A stretch of 64,000 bases of DNA from contig CAVUYQ010000016.1 of NCBI GenBank assembly GCA_963745765.1, forward strand, positions 62,001 through 126,000, read 5' to 3'. The notes beneath the pieces are model-generated. The model was given only the letters and a program-made list of their open reading frames with translations. It had not been told where the DNA came from and did no database searches. Positions 19,251 through 29,696 of the stretch are shown here, in pieces. A program made the position numbers and the translations under genes. The stretch comes from Ww85 sp963745765 (GTDB lineage Bacteria; Desulfobacterota; Desulfobulbia; Desulfobulbales; Desulfocapsaceae). The number at the start of each line of letters is the position of its first letter. Within the stretch, counting starts at the first letter, position 1.

Positions 19251-20312
19251 TCAGCCTTTATTCCGGAAAGCAAAATCAAGCATGCGCTGAATGGGGATTT
19301 TTGCCTGTTCGGCCAGACTTTTTGAAACGAAAATTTCGTTGTTCCCTTTTTTGAGTACTTCAAGAAGGTTTTGCAATGAATTCATTCCCATCCACGGGCA
19401 ACGGGCACAGCTTTGGCACGTCGCCCCTTCTCCCACGGTTGGTGCCTCTATCAGTGTTTTTTCCGGGGCCACCTTGCGCATCTTGTTGAAGATTCCTTTG
19501 TCTGTGGCGATGATAAAGGTTTGCTGATCCATGTTCATAACGGCGTTAATGAGTGTTGTTGTTGACCCGACAATGTCCGCCTGGGCGATAACTGCTTCCG
19601 GCGATTCCGGATGTACGAGCACGGCAGCCTCCGGGAACAATTTCCTGATACGGGTCAGGGCGATCGAGCGAAACTCTTCGTGTACAACACAGGAACCGGG
19701 CCAGAAGATCATATCCGCCCCCGTTTCGCGCTGTACATATCCGCCCAGGTGTTTGTCGGGTGCCCAGAGAATTTTTTCACCCTTTTCGGCAAGGTATTTC
19801 ACAATCGGCAGAGCGATGCCGGAAGTAACTACCCAGTCAGAACGAGCCTTAACCTCGGCACTGGTATTGGCATAAACCACTACGGTGCGATCCGGGTGCT
19901 GATCGCAAAAGGCTGAAAAGCGGTCGCTCGGACAGCCCACGTCAAGGGAACAGGTTGCATTAAGATCGGGTATCAGTACACGTTTGTCATTACTGAGTAT
20001 TTTGGCGGTTTCACCCATAAATTTAACACCGGCAACAACCAGGGTCCCGGCCGGGTGCTCCTTGCCAAAGCGTGCCATTTCAAGTGAGTCAGCAACACAA
20101 CCGCCAGTTTCTTCGGCGAGGTCCTGCAACCTGCCATCAGTATAGTAGTGAGCGACAAGAACAGCATTCTGCTCATTCAGGAGAGTTGTTATTTCAGCCT
20201 TTAACCGGTTTGTCTCGTCTTCTGAAAGTTCCGGCCATTTCTGGTGTGCAGGGACAATGACAGAGGGAATCTTGATAGGAGCCAGAGATGCTCGAGAAAT
20301 GTTTTTGTTCAT
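19251..20312 (-). CDS. nadA: Quinolinate synthase A
   Basis: Condenses iminoaspartate and dihydroxyacetone phosphate to quinolinate in de novo NAD synthesis, with a [4Fe-4S] cluster. 353 residues. Visible signatures are AVLVAHYYTDGRLQDLAE, the first cluster cysteine in NATCSLDVGCPSDRF, the second in WPGSCVVHEEF, and the third in CQSCARCPWMGMNSL. Also VVYANTSAEVKARSDWVVTS. No nadB or nadC is adjacent. Start at 20312 (MNKNISRASLAPIK). Confidence 0.95.
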   Translation of the reverse strand: MNKNISRASLAPIKIPSVIVPAHQKWPELSEDETNRLKAEITTLLNEQNAVLVAHYYTDGRLQDLAEETGGCVADSLEMARFGKEHPAGTLVVAGVKFMGETAKILSNDKRVLIPDLNATCSLDVGCPSDRFSAFCDQHPDRTVVVYANTSAEVKARSDWVVTSGIALPIVKYLAEKGEKILWAPDKHLGGYVQRETGADMIFWPGSCVVHEEFRSIALTRIRKLFPEAAVLVHPESPEAVIAQADIVGSTTTLINAVMNMDQQTFIIATDKGIFNKMRKVAPEKTLIEAPTVGEGATCQSCARCPWMGMNSLQNLLEVLKKGNNEIFVSKSLAEQAKIPIQRMLDFAFRNKG

Positions 20313-20862
20313 TATAGATTGCCTAAGAATATGTCGTACCAGTGTTACCAGTGGATGATGGGTCTTTTAAAGCCTCATTAGTAAACAAAAAAATGGTATT
20401 AGTGCAACAGTTCCTTACTGTCTCCCTTCCAATATAAGGCTTTGCTGCTTTGTTACAATTGATAACCATATTATCCGGGATCATAGTGTTTCTTTTTTCC
20501 TATTTCCCTCGCATCTTTCCAGCCATTTTCTCATCTGCACCCGGCTTGCAGGGATGTATCATCAGCATGATGTGCCTTTTAAAGCGGTATCCTGATGTTT
20601 TTACCTGTGAAACTTGTGTTATATAATGCGTGTAAACTGATGCTGCTCATTGTTGCCAAAACGCAATAGTTTAATTTCATGAAGAATCCATTGATCACAT
20701 TTGTTTTTGACTGTATTTGTTATCCTGCTCCACTGAAGCAGAATGGGCAAAAGTTTCGCCAGAAGATCGACCATGGAAATGCGGCGAGTCCGGCTGGGAA
20801 ACATGCATTTCTGGGGAACCTCTATTCATGAATACCAACGTTTTGTAATTTAAAGGAAAAAC
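20313..20862. other. 550-bp intergenic region between nadA and an EamA gene
   Basis: AT-rich upstream region shared by two divergently transcribed genes. No convincing ORF was found; a 61-codon minus ORF at 20619-20804 has no recognisable features. It must hold the promoters of both neighbours. No tRNA or known riboswitch pattern was recognised. Confidence 0.6.
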
Positions 20863-21729
20863 ATGCGTCTTGACTTAAAAGGATGTTTGTTTGTTATTGC
20901 TGCTGCCGTTTTGTGGGGTACAACCGGTACCAGTCAGGCCCTCGCGCCGCCGGCGAGCACGCCCCAGCAAATCGGGGCCTTACGGCTGCTGCTCGGTGGC
21001 GGAGTACTTGCGTGTTACAGTCTATTAAAAAACAGGCATGATTTTAAACGTGTATCTGTTCTTCAGGGACTGGCCGGTGGACTTTTTGCCGCAACCTATC
21101 AATTGTGTTTTTTCTGGGGAGTATCAATGACCGGAGTCGCCGTTGGTACGATGGTGGCTATCGGTTCGGCACCAGTTTTTGCCGGCACCCTTGATGGTAT
21201 TTTTTTCAGAAGACATCCGGCCGGCCGCTGGTATCTTTCTACTTCCCTGGCCCTGGCAGGATGTTTGTTTCTTACCCTGTCGGGGAGCATAGAAATCAAT
21301 GTTTTCGGTATTGTGCTCGCAGCTGGGGCGGGGCTTTCCTATGCTGTCTATACGCTCTTCATGAAAAAGATGCTTGATTCAGTATCGGCAGAAACCGTAG
21401 CTGCAACTATCTTTTGTTTCGGAGCACTGTTCCTGTCTCCACTTCTTATGAGGGGAAATCTCTCCTGGGTAATGACGCCTGGAGGGATTCTGGCTACGAT
21501 TCATCTCGGCCTGTTTGCCACAGCGCTCTCCTATATATTCTTCTGCAAAGGGTTACGGCTTATTCCGGTGCCAACCGCTGTTACCCTTTCCCTGGCCGAG
21601 CCATTAACCGCAGGGTTTCTTGGTGTCCTGCTGCTGAGAGAAGAGCTGAGCGGCAGTGGCTGGACCGGGATGCTCCTTATCCTTTCCGGGCTGATTATGC
21701 TGGTCTGGCCGAAAGCAAGACGGTTGTAA
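20863..21729 (+). CDS. EamA/DMT-family transporter (first of a pair)
   Basis: 288 residues with ten hydrophobic helices in two EamA repeats. The first repeat opens LKGCLFVIAAAVLWGTTGTSQAL and the second begins near IEINVFGIVLAAGAGLSYAVYTLF; both have the 'WG' and 'Y..Y' helix patterns of drug/metabolite transporters. Such proteins usually export amino acids, purines or other small metabolites; the substrate cannot be assigned. RBS AAAGGAAAAAC before ATG 20863. The second transporter follows at once, suggesting a pair. Confidence 0.88.
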   Translation: MRLDLKGCLFVIAAAVLWGTTGTSQALAPPASTPQQIGALRLLLGGGVLACYSLLKNRHDFKRVSVLQGLAGGLFAATYQLCFFWGVSMTGVAVGTMVAIGSAPVFAGTLDGIFFRRHPAGRWYLSTSLALAGCLFLTLSGSIEINVFGIVLAAGAGLSYAVYTLFMKKMLDSVSAETVAATIFCFGALFLSPLLMRGNLSWVMTPGGILATIHLGLFATALSYIFFCKGLRLIPVPTAVTLSLAEPLTAGFLGVLLLREELSGSGWTGMLLILSGLIMLVWPKARRL

Positions 21730-21750
21730 TTGATGCGCAGGAAAATGTTC

Positions 21751-22641
21751 ATGGATAGACAGGCAAAAGCATATGTTTTCGGGATTACAGCCGTTCTGCT
21801 CTGGTCTACTGTTGCGAGCATATTCAAGCTGAGCCTGCGTTATATTTCCCCGGTAGAATTGTTGTTCTACGCAGCACTCTCATCCTCCCTGGTCCTTTTC
21901 TTTACCGTGCTCGTTCAGGGTAAATTGCGACTTCTTGCAGGGTTGGATCGGAAGACCTGGGGAGTATCGATCCTGTTTGGCCTGCTTAATCCCTTCCTCT
22001 ATTATCTGGTCCTTATCAAGGCCTACGATCTACTGCCGGCCCAGCAGGCTCAGCCGCTGAATTATACCTGGGCAATCACCCTCTCTCTGCTTTCCGTACC
22101 GCTTCTTGGTCATCGCCTGATTTTTAAGGACATCATCGCCGTTGTTATCAGTTATTTCGGGGTATTTGTCATCGCAACCAGGGGCGATCTCCTGTCACTC
22201 TCCTTTGACAGCCCGTTCGGCGTTCTGCTTGCGCTTGGTTCAACCATTATCTGGGCCGTGTACTGGATCTTTAATACAAAAGATGCGAGGGACCCGGTCG
22301 TTGGACTCTTTCTCAATTTCTTTTGCAGTATCCCCATTATTGCGCTCTATCTCGCTTGCACTGAAGGATTCAGGGTGGTACCGGCCGCCGGTCTGCTCGG
22401 CTCGGCCTATATCGGTTGTTTTGAGATGGGAATCGCCTACCTTCTCTGGTTGATGGCCATGAAACTGACACGTTCAACGGCAAAAATTGCCAATCTGATT
22501 TTTATCTCTCCCTTTCTTTCTTTAATATTCATTCACTTCCTTGTCGGTGAGCAGATTCTGCCATCATCGTTACTCGGCCTTCTTTTCATCGTGGCCGGTC
22601 TCTGCATTCAATCATTTTGCCGGGCGAAAAGCAGTCTCTGA
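21751..22641 (+). CDS. EamA/DMT-family transporter (second of a pair)
   Basis: About 297 residues from ATG 21751, chosen for the AGGA eight bases upstream; ATGs at 21733 and 21745 are also in frame. Ten hydrophobic helices with EamA repeats; LLWSTVASIFKLSL in helix 1 and STIIWAVYWIFNTKD in the second repeat. It is 21 bases downstream of the other EamA gene but only distantly similar, so not a recent tandem duplicate. They may act on related substrates. Substrate unknown. Confidence 0.88.
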   Translation: MDRQAKAYVFGITAVLLWSTVASIFKLSLRYISPVELLFYAALSSSLVLFFTVLVQGKLRLLAGLDRKTWGVSILFGLLNPFLYYLVLIKAYDLLPAQQAQPLNYTWAITLSLLSVPLLGHRLIFKDIIAVVISYFGVFVIATRGDLLSLSFDSPFGVLLALGSTIIWAVYWIFNTKDARDPVVGLFLNFFCSIPIIALYLACTEGFRVVPAAGLLGSAYIGCFEMGIAYLLWLMAMKLTRSTAKIANLIFISPFLSLIFIHFLVGEQILPSSLLGLLFIVAGLCIQSFCRAKSSL

Positions 22642-22829
22642 AAGGTGTGGCAGTATCCATTGAAGGGATAGAAAAAACCGTTGCAAGCCGGCTCAGTTAA
22701 TTTGAGAAGATATTTTGCTGTCAACTTTATTGCAAACAATCGGGCAGGGTGGCAAACTATTGCCAGGACAGATATGATTGAGGAGACTACCTTGATTTTA
22801 AACCTTCCTGATAATCAGAGGATTTCTCT

Positions 22830-24524
22830 ATGGAAGAATTGTCAAAAGCCCAAAAGGCCCGCACCGCAATCGCGGCATTCAAAACACTTGCAGATGCTTT
22901 TATTTTGAGCGGATCATATCAGCCTTCGGGAAAATCCGGTCAGAAACTGGAGGACTCCTTACGGCAATTCAGTCCTGAAATCTATGGTTCGATGGCTGAT
23001 GCCCGCATTGTCGAGTTAAAAGGGCTTGAATATGTCATAGACCGTCTGCCGAGAGGAATTGAAAAATGCAACAAGATCGTTCTCACTGCTCAAGAGGATC
23101 TTGAAGGAACCTCCTTTGAAGAAGTGATCCCTTTAAAACGCCGCCGACTGTCCTATATCGTTTCAGAAAGAGAAATCTGTTTTGTCGTTACCAGGGGAAC
23201 AACTGAGATCTACGACATCCTCACACATCTTACCTTCCTCAACAATGAAGCGAAGAAAATTCACTCCCAGATATGTCTGCGAGGTCAGGAAACCTGTCAG
23301 GAATGGCATGAACTGAAAAAAACCATCGAAGCATCTGAACAACCCGATGGTGCTGAACTTGATCAGGCAATATGGAATCTCTCTATCATTGTCGGAAGAA
23401 CCTATAAAGAAACCCGGGCGACATACGAATATCTCCAGAAAAATATGATCAACCGATTCAACAACGGACTTTTCCGGATTATCTATTCTCTCGGTCAGCG
23501 GGTAATTGAAGAAGATCAATCCTATGAAGATCCGCTGTCAATTCATTTCACCCCGTCGTTGCAGGAGATTCTCGGGCATCACCGCTATGCTTTGGCTCTG
23601 TCGCAATCCGTCAAAAAGAAACTCATTGCTCTCGACCTGCATACAAAACCTGTCAACATCGTCAGCGCCAATCTTCACTCTTTCAGAAATATCCTTTACG
23701 GTTATGGCGCATTGATGGAGGCAGGTATCCCTCCATCTGAAAATCTCTATGAAATGATCCATCAGATACGGGAAATCGACATTGATATCGATGCCTACGC
23801 AGAACGGTTCGGCTTTTTTTTTCATGAAGACCTTTCCGGGTCAAATATCGATGTTCAGATCATCGATACAGAGAAACTGCAGCCTGAATGCTCACATCCA
23901 AAGGCCGCAATCGATCTGGCCTATGTTCAGAGGCATCGGCCGGTCATCGTTATTATGGACTATGCTTTTGGTGCGCAGGCCTATGAAGTGATGGATGAAT
24001 TACTCTGTCCCTATAAAGTTGAAGGGCAGGAGGTTATGATTCCGATAGAATCAATTTCAATCATGGGAAAGGCGGGTATCCTGCCTGGCAAGAAAGGAGA
24101 CATCATGCTGGCTACCGCGCACGTAATGGAGGGGACACCGCATAATTATATTGTAAACAACGATCTGTCTGAATCTGATTTTGACGAGGATGTGCCAGTC
24201 TTCTCCGGCCCGCTCGTTACCGTTCTCGGCACGTCTTTACAGAATCGTGATGTTCTGGAACGCTTCTACTCTTCATCCTGGCGTGCTATTGGAATTGAAA
24301 TGGAGGGGGGACATTATCAGCGGGCAATCAATGCGGCAATTATTCAGGGGCATATTCCTCAGACAATGAAGGTCAGATATGCCTATTATGCCTCTGATAA
24401 CCCATTGATAAGCGGCCAGACACTGGCCTCCGGTCCAATGGGCAATGATGGAATCGTTTCTACTTACATGATATCCCGAGTCATTATTGAGAAGATCCTG
24501 CAGGAGAATGATGGAGAAAAGTGA
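22830..24524 (+). CDS. Conserved hypothetical protein with nucleoside-phosphorylase-like C-terminal domain
   Basis: 564 residues, soluble, no signal or membrane segment. Residues 1-300 are helical and unlike any domain I recognise. The C-terminal 220 residues include SIMGKAGILPGKKGDIMLATAHV, split by VFSGPLVTVLGTSLQNRD and IGIEMEGGHYQRAI. The 'ME(G/T)' motif and 'GD(I/L)M' pattern resemble the nucleoside phosphorylase/hydrolase fold, but no full catalytic set was identified. I recall a similarly built DUF family in deltaproteobacteria and Bacteroidota (possibly DUF6909), not certain. The histidine kinase gene starts inside its last codons (about 17 bases overlap), implying coupled translation. 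Confidence 0.65.
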   Translation: MEELSKAQKARTAIAAFKTLADAFILSGSYQPSGKSGQKLEDSLRQFSPEIYGSMADARIVELKGLEYVIDRLPRGIEKCNKIVLTAQEDLEGTSFEEVIPLKRRRLSYIVSEREICFVVTRGTTEIYDILTHLTFLNNEAKKIHSQICLRGQETCQEWHELKKTIEASEQPDGAELDQAIWNLSIIVGRTYKETRATYEYLQKNMINRFNNGLFRIIYSLGQRVIEEDQSYEDPLSIHFTPSLQEILGHHRYALALSQSVKKKLIALDLHTKPVNIVSANLHSFRNILYGYGALMEAGIPPSENLYEMIHQIREIDIDIDAYAERFGFFFHEDLSGSNIDVQIIDTEKLQPECSHPKAAIDLAYVQRHRPVIVIMDYAFGAQAYEVMDELLCPYKVEGQEVMIPIESISIMGKAGILPGKKGDIMLATAHVMEGTPHNYIVNNDLSESDFDEDVPVFSGPLVTVLGTSLQNRDVLERFYSSSWRAIGIEMEGGHYQRAINAAIIQGHIPQTMKVRYAYYASDNPLISGQTLASGPMGNDGIVSTYMISRVIIEKILQENDGEK

Positions 24525-26335
24525 TCGATTGAAATCCTGGCGCATTCTCTACGCTTCTCCACTTATTTTCGGGGCAGCCTGCGGGCTGCTTGCGCTGATT
24601 ATCGCGGTGTTTGCGGTAAGCAATTTTCAGCGCGAAAAAAACCTCATGGGTATTGCCCTTGAGCAGGAAGGTACGGCCATTCTCAGCCTTGTGTCTTCCG
24701 CTTCCAGGGATCAGTTGCGAAGAGGGATGATAAGAGGCGAGGTAGACCAGAAGAACTGGCTTCAATCCATTCAGCAGGTGATCGAGAACGGGCTTGAGCA
24801 TCCACGTATTGTGTCTCTCTATCTCGTTGATCAGCAGGGAAATATCCTGGCCGATGGAGACAGCAGCTCGGGTTGGTGGTATCGTTCCGCCGGATACGAT
24901 TGCTTTTCTCGGCATGCTTGAAGAAGAGGGCCGGCGTCAGAGCAGTCGTCTGGAAAGACCTGAAAGCGAAGGCAAAGAGGTATTCCAGATTGCCCGTATC
25001 TTTAAGCCTGTCGGTGCAAGAGACGGGATCGCTTCCGCGAGGCGGGATATGATGCGGGGTCGGATGGGGGGGAGGAACATTCCTGATCAACTTCCGTCGC
25101 CAGAGCGTCAGAAGACGATTGATGAAATGACGCGTAACCCGCTCTTTCTCGTTGCCGAACTTGATCTGAGTGAATTTTCTACGGCTGTTCACAAACAGTT
25201 TATACAGATCGTTATCCTCTCTTTTGTACTTCTCCTGGTGGGGATTGCAGGGATATTATCGTTGTTGATGATGCAGGGCCTACGGATAACGCAGACACGA
25301 TTGAAAAAGATGGGGGAATTCACCGATGTGCTCGTCTCTTCCCTGCCGGTTGGCCTGATTGCCATGAATTATGACGGCATCATTAGAACGTGCAATGCAA
25401 GCGCCTGTCATATGTTAAATCTGCCTGACGATACCGTCGAGGGAAGTTCCGTTAATACGGTTATTCCAGCGGCCATTCTAGCCCGGTTATCGCTTGATGA
25501 TCGTCAAAGACCAGCTGTCATGTTTGAAATCAAGATACCGGAAGAATCGGGCGAACAAAGATCTCTCCATATTACCCTCATAGACATGCATGAAGCTGAT
25601 CAGGAGCATGGGGGAAAAATTGTATTGATCCAGGATCTGAGTCAGCTTAAAAAGCTTGAAGCGCAATTGCAGCGGACTGAAAGAGACGCCGCTATCGGTA
25701 AAATGGCTGCGGGGGTTGCCCATGAGTTGAGGAATCCACTCAGTTCCATAAAGGGGTTGACGCTTCTTCTCAAATCCCGCTTTAACCGGAACAATGCCGA
25801 CCGGCAAAGCGCAGATCTGCTTGTAGAGGAAGTTGAACGATTGAACAGAAGTATTGGTGAACTGCTTGATTATGCGCGGCCGGCACAACTTGTTCTGCAG
25901 ATGATTCCCATTGACGAGCTTGTTAAAAAGGCGGTCACTCTCGTGCGCGCCGATGCCGATGCCCAGGAGATCGTGATCGCTGAGACGTACCAATGCGCTG
26001 ACAGGAGCCTCGTCATTGACCCGGACAAGATGATCCAAGTCATATTAAATCTCTGTCTGAACGGTATCCAGGCCATGGAAGACGGCGGGCGACTGAATAT
26101 AGAAACCGGCTGTGAACGTGAGCTGGTTACCATAGTCATCAGCGATACCGGATCAGGAATCGCTGCGGAGGCGCTGCCAAAGGTATTTGATCCTTACTTT
26201 ACCACCAAGAGCGGCGGCACCGGACTCGGTCTGGCGATGTCGGCAAAAATAGTGCAGGATCATAAGGGGAACATCACCATCTCAAGCCAACCGACCGGAG
26301 GAACAACCGTGACGGTGAGTTTACCGCTTCATTGA
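24508..26335 (+). CDS. Membrane sensor histidine kinase (AtoS/ZraS-like), frameshifted
   Basis: Start at one of two adjacent ATGs (24508, 24511) after CAGGAGA. Two membrane helices (about residues 15-40, and VILSFVLLLVGIAGILSLLM) enclose a periplasmic sensor region of unknown ligand, followed by a PAS domain (VLVSSLPVGLIAMNYDG), the H-box GVAHELRNPLSSIKG and an ATPase domain with NLCLNGIQAM, DTGSGI and GGTGLGLAM. The first frame ends at 24921 and the second carries on from about 24860, so one indel lies near 24860-24880. The total, about 608 residues, is normal for this class. No response regulator adjoins it; the usual partner is a sigma-54 regulator, which would be elsewhere. Confidence 0.88.
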
Positions 26336-26403
26336 TAGAGCGGTTTTTGCCTGTTCCGATAGAGCTGACCTGGTCCTGATGAGCCCGGGGCGCGAATCCA
26401 GGG

Positions 26404-26586
26404 TTAGTCTTTGAATTTTTCCTTAAAAAACTCACATTCCCGGGGAGAGAGATCAAATCTAAGCACTATTACCTGCAACAATTCTGCTCTGCTCTTCTCT
26501 GGAAATTCTGCGATCAGTTCTGAAAATGCCTGGACAGCTTTTTTTATCTTGTCTCCAGACAGCGGTCTGTAGTCATGGGCAGACAT
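26404..26586 (-). CDS. Small hypothetical protein downstream of glgB
   Basis: 60 residues, mostly helical and charged: starts MSAHDYRPLSGDKIKKAV, with a C-terminal LSPRECEFFKEKFKD. It has GAGGA before its ATG and lies 18 bases downstream of glgB on the same strand, so it is probably co-transcribed. No known domain was recognised. Confidence 0.55.
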   Translation of the reverse strand: MSAHDYRPLSGDKIKKAVQAFSELIAEFPEKSRAELLQVIVLRFDLSPRECEFFKEKFKD

Positions 26587-26604
26587 AACAGCTATTCCTC
26601 TTTT

Positions 26605-28842
26605 CTACTGTGGTTTCAGGACAATTCCTGAAAGCGGGGGGACGGTTATTTCGGTGTGGAAAGAACCACTCCCCCACGGACCCGGCATCGCGGGATAAAC
26701 AGCATCATTTGCTGCATTGCTGCCGCCGTATAGAGCCGAATCAGAGGAGAACAGCAGCTGGTAGGCTCTATTGCCGGGCAGCCCGATCCGGTATTGCTGG
26801 ATAGTCTGCGGCGTGAAATTGAGCAGGCAGACAAGGTGATCTCCGGGATCTTCGGCATATCTTGTAAATGATATGATGGAATTGTCCTGGTCTGAAAAGT
26901 CAAGCCAGGCAAAACCGTGATGGCTGTAGTCGACTTGCCACAGGGGCGAAGCCTGCAGATACAGCGTATTCAGGTCCCGGACAAAATCGAGCATTTTGCG
27001 ATGTCTTTCATCTGTCTCAAGAAGATGCCAGTCCAGACTTTGTTTGCAATACCATTCGGAGCGCTGGGCAAATTCATTGCCCATAAAGAGCAGTTTCTTT
27101 CCGGGATGAAGATACATGGCAAGAAAAAGAAGACGGAGGTTGGCAAATTTCTGCCAGTCATCACCCGGCATTCTCTCGAGTAAGGATTTTTTCCCATGCA
27201 CGACCTCATCATGGGAAAGCGGCAGAATAAAGTTTTCCGAATAGGCGTACATTAAAGAAAAGGTGAGCGTATTATGATGATATTTTCTAAAGAGAGGCTC
27301 CTTGGAAAAATAGCTGAGCATGTCATTCATCCAGCCCATGTTCCATTTGAAACCAAAACCAAGTCCGCCTTCGTCGGTCGGCTTGGAGACGCCGTAAAAG
27401 CTCGTTGATTCCTCGGCTATCATCAGTGTCTGGGGGAAACGATCATAAACCACCGAATTCAAATGGCGCAAAAAATCGATAGCTTCCAGGTTTTCCCGGC
27501 CGCCATAACAGTTTGGCACCCATTCACCTTCTTTGCGAGAGTAGTCCAGGTAGAGCATTGAGGCAACAGCATCAACCCGAAGGCCGTCGATATGATATTT
27601 ATCGAGCCAGAAAAGGGCGCTGGCGAGAAGATAATTGCTCACTTCCCGACGTCCGAAATTATAAATGAGGGTGCCCCAGTCAGGCTGGGTGCCCTTACGC
27701 GGATCTTCATGTTCGTAGAGCGCTGTTCCATCGAATTTGGCCAGGCCGTGCGCATCTTTGGGAAAATGTGCCGGCACCCAGTCAAGGATGATACCGATAT
27801 TATTGAGATGACATTGGTCGACAAAATACATGAAATCGTCGGGAACACCATAGCGGCTCGTGACACTGAAGGGTCCGGTGACCTGGTATCCCCAGGACTC
27901 ATCAAGGGGGTGTTCTGCTACCGGCATGAGTTCGATATGAGTAAATCCCAGATCTTTCACGTAAGGAATTAATTGTTCGGCGAATTCCCTGAAGCCGATG
28001 AAACGCTCCGGTTCATGGGGGTCCCTGCGCCAGGAACCGAGGTGAACTTCATAAATCGAAAGGGGTTTGTCGTATGGGCTCTGCTGTTTTTTATTTTCCT
28101 GCCAGATACTATCCTGCCACTGATAGCGATTAAGGTCCCGAATAACAGATGCATTTCGGGGACGGGGCTCACCAAAGAATTGAAAGGGGTCCGATTTTTC
28201 CAGGAAATTGTTTTGAGCAGTTTTGATAGTAAATCGATACAATTCGTTTTCAACAAGGCCGGGGATAAACAGCTCCCAAATTCCCGAACTGCCGAGCACG
28301 CGCATTTGATGAACCCTGCGGTCCCAGCCGTTAAAATTACCAACCACGCAGACAGCGCGGGCATTCGGCGCCCAGACGCGGAAAAGAGTGCCTTTTACTT
28401 TCTGGTGCAGGCCGAGTTGTGCCCCAAGCAGATTGTAGAGTGAATAGTTAGTCCCGAAATTAAATAGATAACGATCCTCTTCGCCCAGGAGCGGAGTAAA
28501 ACGATAGGGGTCGTTAATCATATGGATGTCCCCCGAACGAAAGACGATCCGGTATTGATAATCAAATGGTTCAAGTTCGGGAAAAACAAGATCCCCTACG
28601 CTGCTGTGATATTCAAAGAGTCCTTCGGGATGCACTTTCTGCATCGGATATTCAACATTCCCTGAGACGAAAAATACCGTTTCGGCGTGCGGCTGAAGCG
28701 TCCTGACGATAACCTTTTCCAGTTCTCCCGGGGGACGATGGACGCCCAGAAACTGAAAAGGATCATAGTGGTCGTTTGCCAGTATTTTGTTGAGCAAATC
28801 GTTCATCTGTAGAAAGGGAAAAGGGGTTGAAGTAAGCTTCAC
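26605..28842 (-). CDS. glgB: 1,4-alpha-glucan branching enzyme
   Basis: Makes alpha-1,6 branches in glycogen. 745 residues, the usual bacterial length. An N-terminal CBM48-type region (YDPFQFLGVHRPPGE) precedes the GH13 barrel with the conserved blocks DWVPAHF, GLRVDAVASMLY (nucleophile Asp), IAEESTSF (acid/base Glu) and LPLSHDEVVHGK (third Asp). The C-terminal beta domain ends near SGIVLKPQ. No other glycogen gene adjoins it except the small ORF downstream. Start ATG 28842 is likely. Confidence 0.95.
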   Translation of the reverse strand: MKLTSTPFPFLQMNDLLNKILANDHYDPFQFLGVHRPPGELEKVIVRTLQPHAETVFFVSGNVEYPMQKVHPEGLFEYHSSVGDLVFPELEPFDYQYRIVFRSGDIHMINDPYRFTPLLGEEDRYLFNFGTNYSLYNLLGAQLGLHQKVKGTLFRVWAPNARAVCVVGNFNGWDRRVHQMRVLGSSGIWELFIPGLVENELYRFTIKTAQNNFLEKSDPFQFFGEPRPRNASVIRDLNRYQWQDSIWQENKKQQSPYDKPLSIYEVHLGSWRRDPHEPERFIGFREFAEQLIPYVKDLGFTHIELMPVAEHPLDESWGYQVTGPFSVTSRYGVPDDFMYFVDQCHLNNIGIILDWVPAHFPKDAHGLAKFDGTALYEHEDPRKGTQPDWGTLIYNFGRREVSNYLLASALFWLDKYHIDGLRVDAVASMLYLDYSRKEGEWVPNCYGGRENLEAIDFLRHLNSVVYDRFPQTLMIAEESTSFYGVSKPTDEGGLGFGFKWNMGWMNDMLSYFSKEPLFRKYHHNTLTFSLMYAYSENFILPLSHDEVVHGKKSLLERMPGDDWQKFANLRLLFLAMYLHPGKKLLFMGNEFAQRSEWYCKQSLDWHLLETDERHRKMLDFVRDLNTLYLQASPLWQVDYSHHGFAWLDFSDQDNSIISFTRYAEDPGDHLVCLLNFTPQTIQQYRIGLPGNRAYQLLFSSDSALYGGSNAANDAVYPAMPGPWGSGSFHTEITVPPLSGIVLKPQ

Positions 28843-29038
28843 CTTATTAGATACTAGGACATCAGTGCCAAAAAGTCATGATTTAAAAAACGACCAAAGA
28901 TCATTTAAGTATTACATTAGAAACAGATAAGTCAATTTAGATGGTCCTGGGGATGTTCAGCTCTATTGACGACCTCGATTCAACTCTGTTAGGCTGATCA
29001 TTATAAGAGATGAATCTTTTTCCAAAAGGATTGTTGTA

Positions 29039-29614
29039 ATGGATACAAAGGGTACACCGGTCATAGATAATCTTACAGGCGCATTTCTCATCTCCACACC
29101 GAAAATGCCGGATCCACGCTTTGCTGAGCAGGTAATTTTTATCTGCGCTCATAATGAAGAAGGGGCCATGGGACTTGCCATAAATCAACCCAGTCCGTAC
29201 TTCAGCCTTGAAGAAATTGTGAAGAGCGCGCTTCTGCCTGTGCCGCAAAAGCCGCTTCCCCCCGTCTACATCGGGGGCCCGGTGGAGATGGAGTCTGCAT
29301 TTGTTCTCTATGGGTCAGCTTATAAAGCTGAACACGAACTCAAGGTGAGCCGTTCTGTTTCACTTTCCCGGGAGGCGATGATTCTGGAAGATATCGCTCA
29401 TGACAGAGGTCCCGGCAGGTACCTGTTTCTTCTTGGTTATGCCGGATGGGGCCCCGGACAGCTTGAAACGGAGCTGCTCGCTGACGGCTGGCTCACCTTA
29501 CCGGCAGACGATTCTATCATTTTTGATGTTCCCGACAACGAAAAATGGAAGACCGCTGCCATGCAATACGGTATCGATATTTCAACCTTCGGAGATGTGC
29601 TCGGTTATGCTTGA
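29039..29614 (+). CDS. yqgE: YqgE/AlgH family protein (UPF0301)
   Basis: 191 residues with the family pattern FLISTPKMPDPRF, then EGAMGLAINQP, YIGGPV and FLGYAGWGPGQLETEL. Function is not firmly known; in Pseudomonas the name AlgH comes from an effect on alginate. Start ATG 29039. It faces away from glgB; the 196 bases between them contain both promoters and no gene. Confidence 0.92.
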   Translation: MDTKGTPVIDNLTGAFLISTPKMPDPRFAEQVIFICAHNEEGAMGLAINQPSPYFSLEEIVKSALLPVPQKPLPPVYIGGPVEMESAFVLYGSAYKAEHELKVSRSVSLSREAMILEDIAHDRGPGRYLFLLGYAGWGPGQLETELLADGWLTLPADDSIIFDVPDNEKWKTAAMQYGIDISTFGDVLGYA

Positions 29615-29696
29615 GTCTTCATGTGTTATGCCGGTTAGCTGACCGTTGCGTTTTCTCCATTATTACTATTTTCGGTACCTTAAACGGACATGATCG

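Noticed and set aside
20313..20862. Possible riboswitch before the EamA gene (GCGGCGAGTCCGGC and neighbours)
   Set aside because: I compared by eye with GEMM, TPP and guanidine types and found no core match; a covariance search would be needed.
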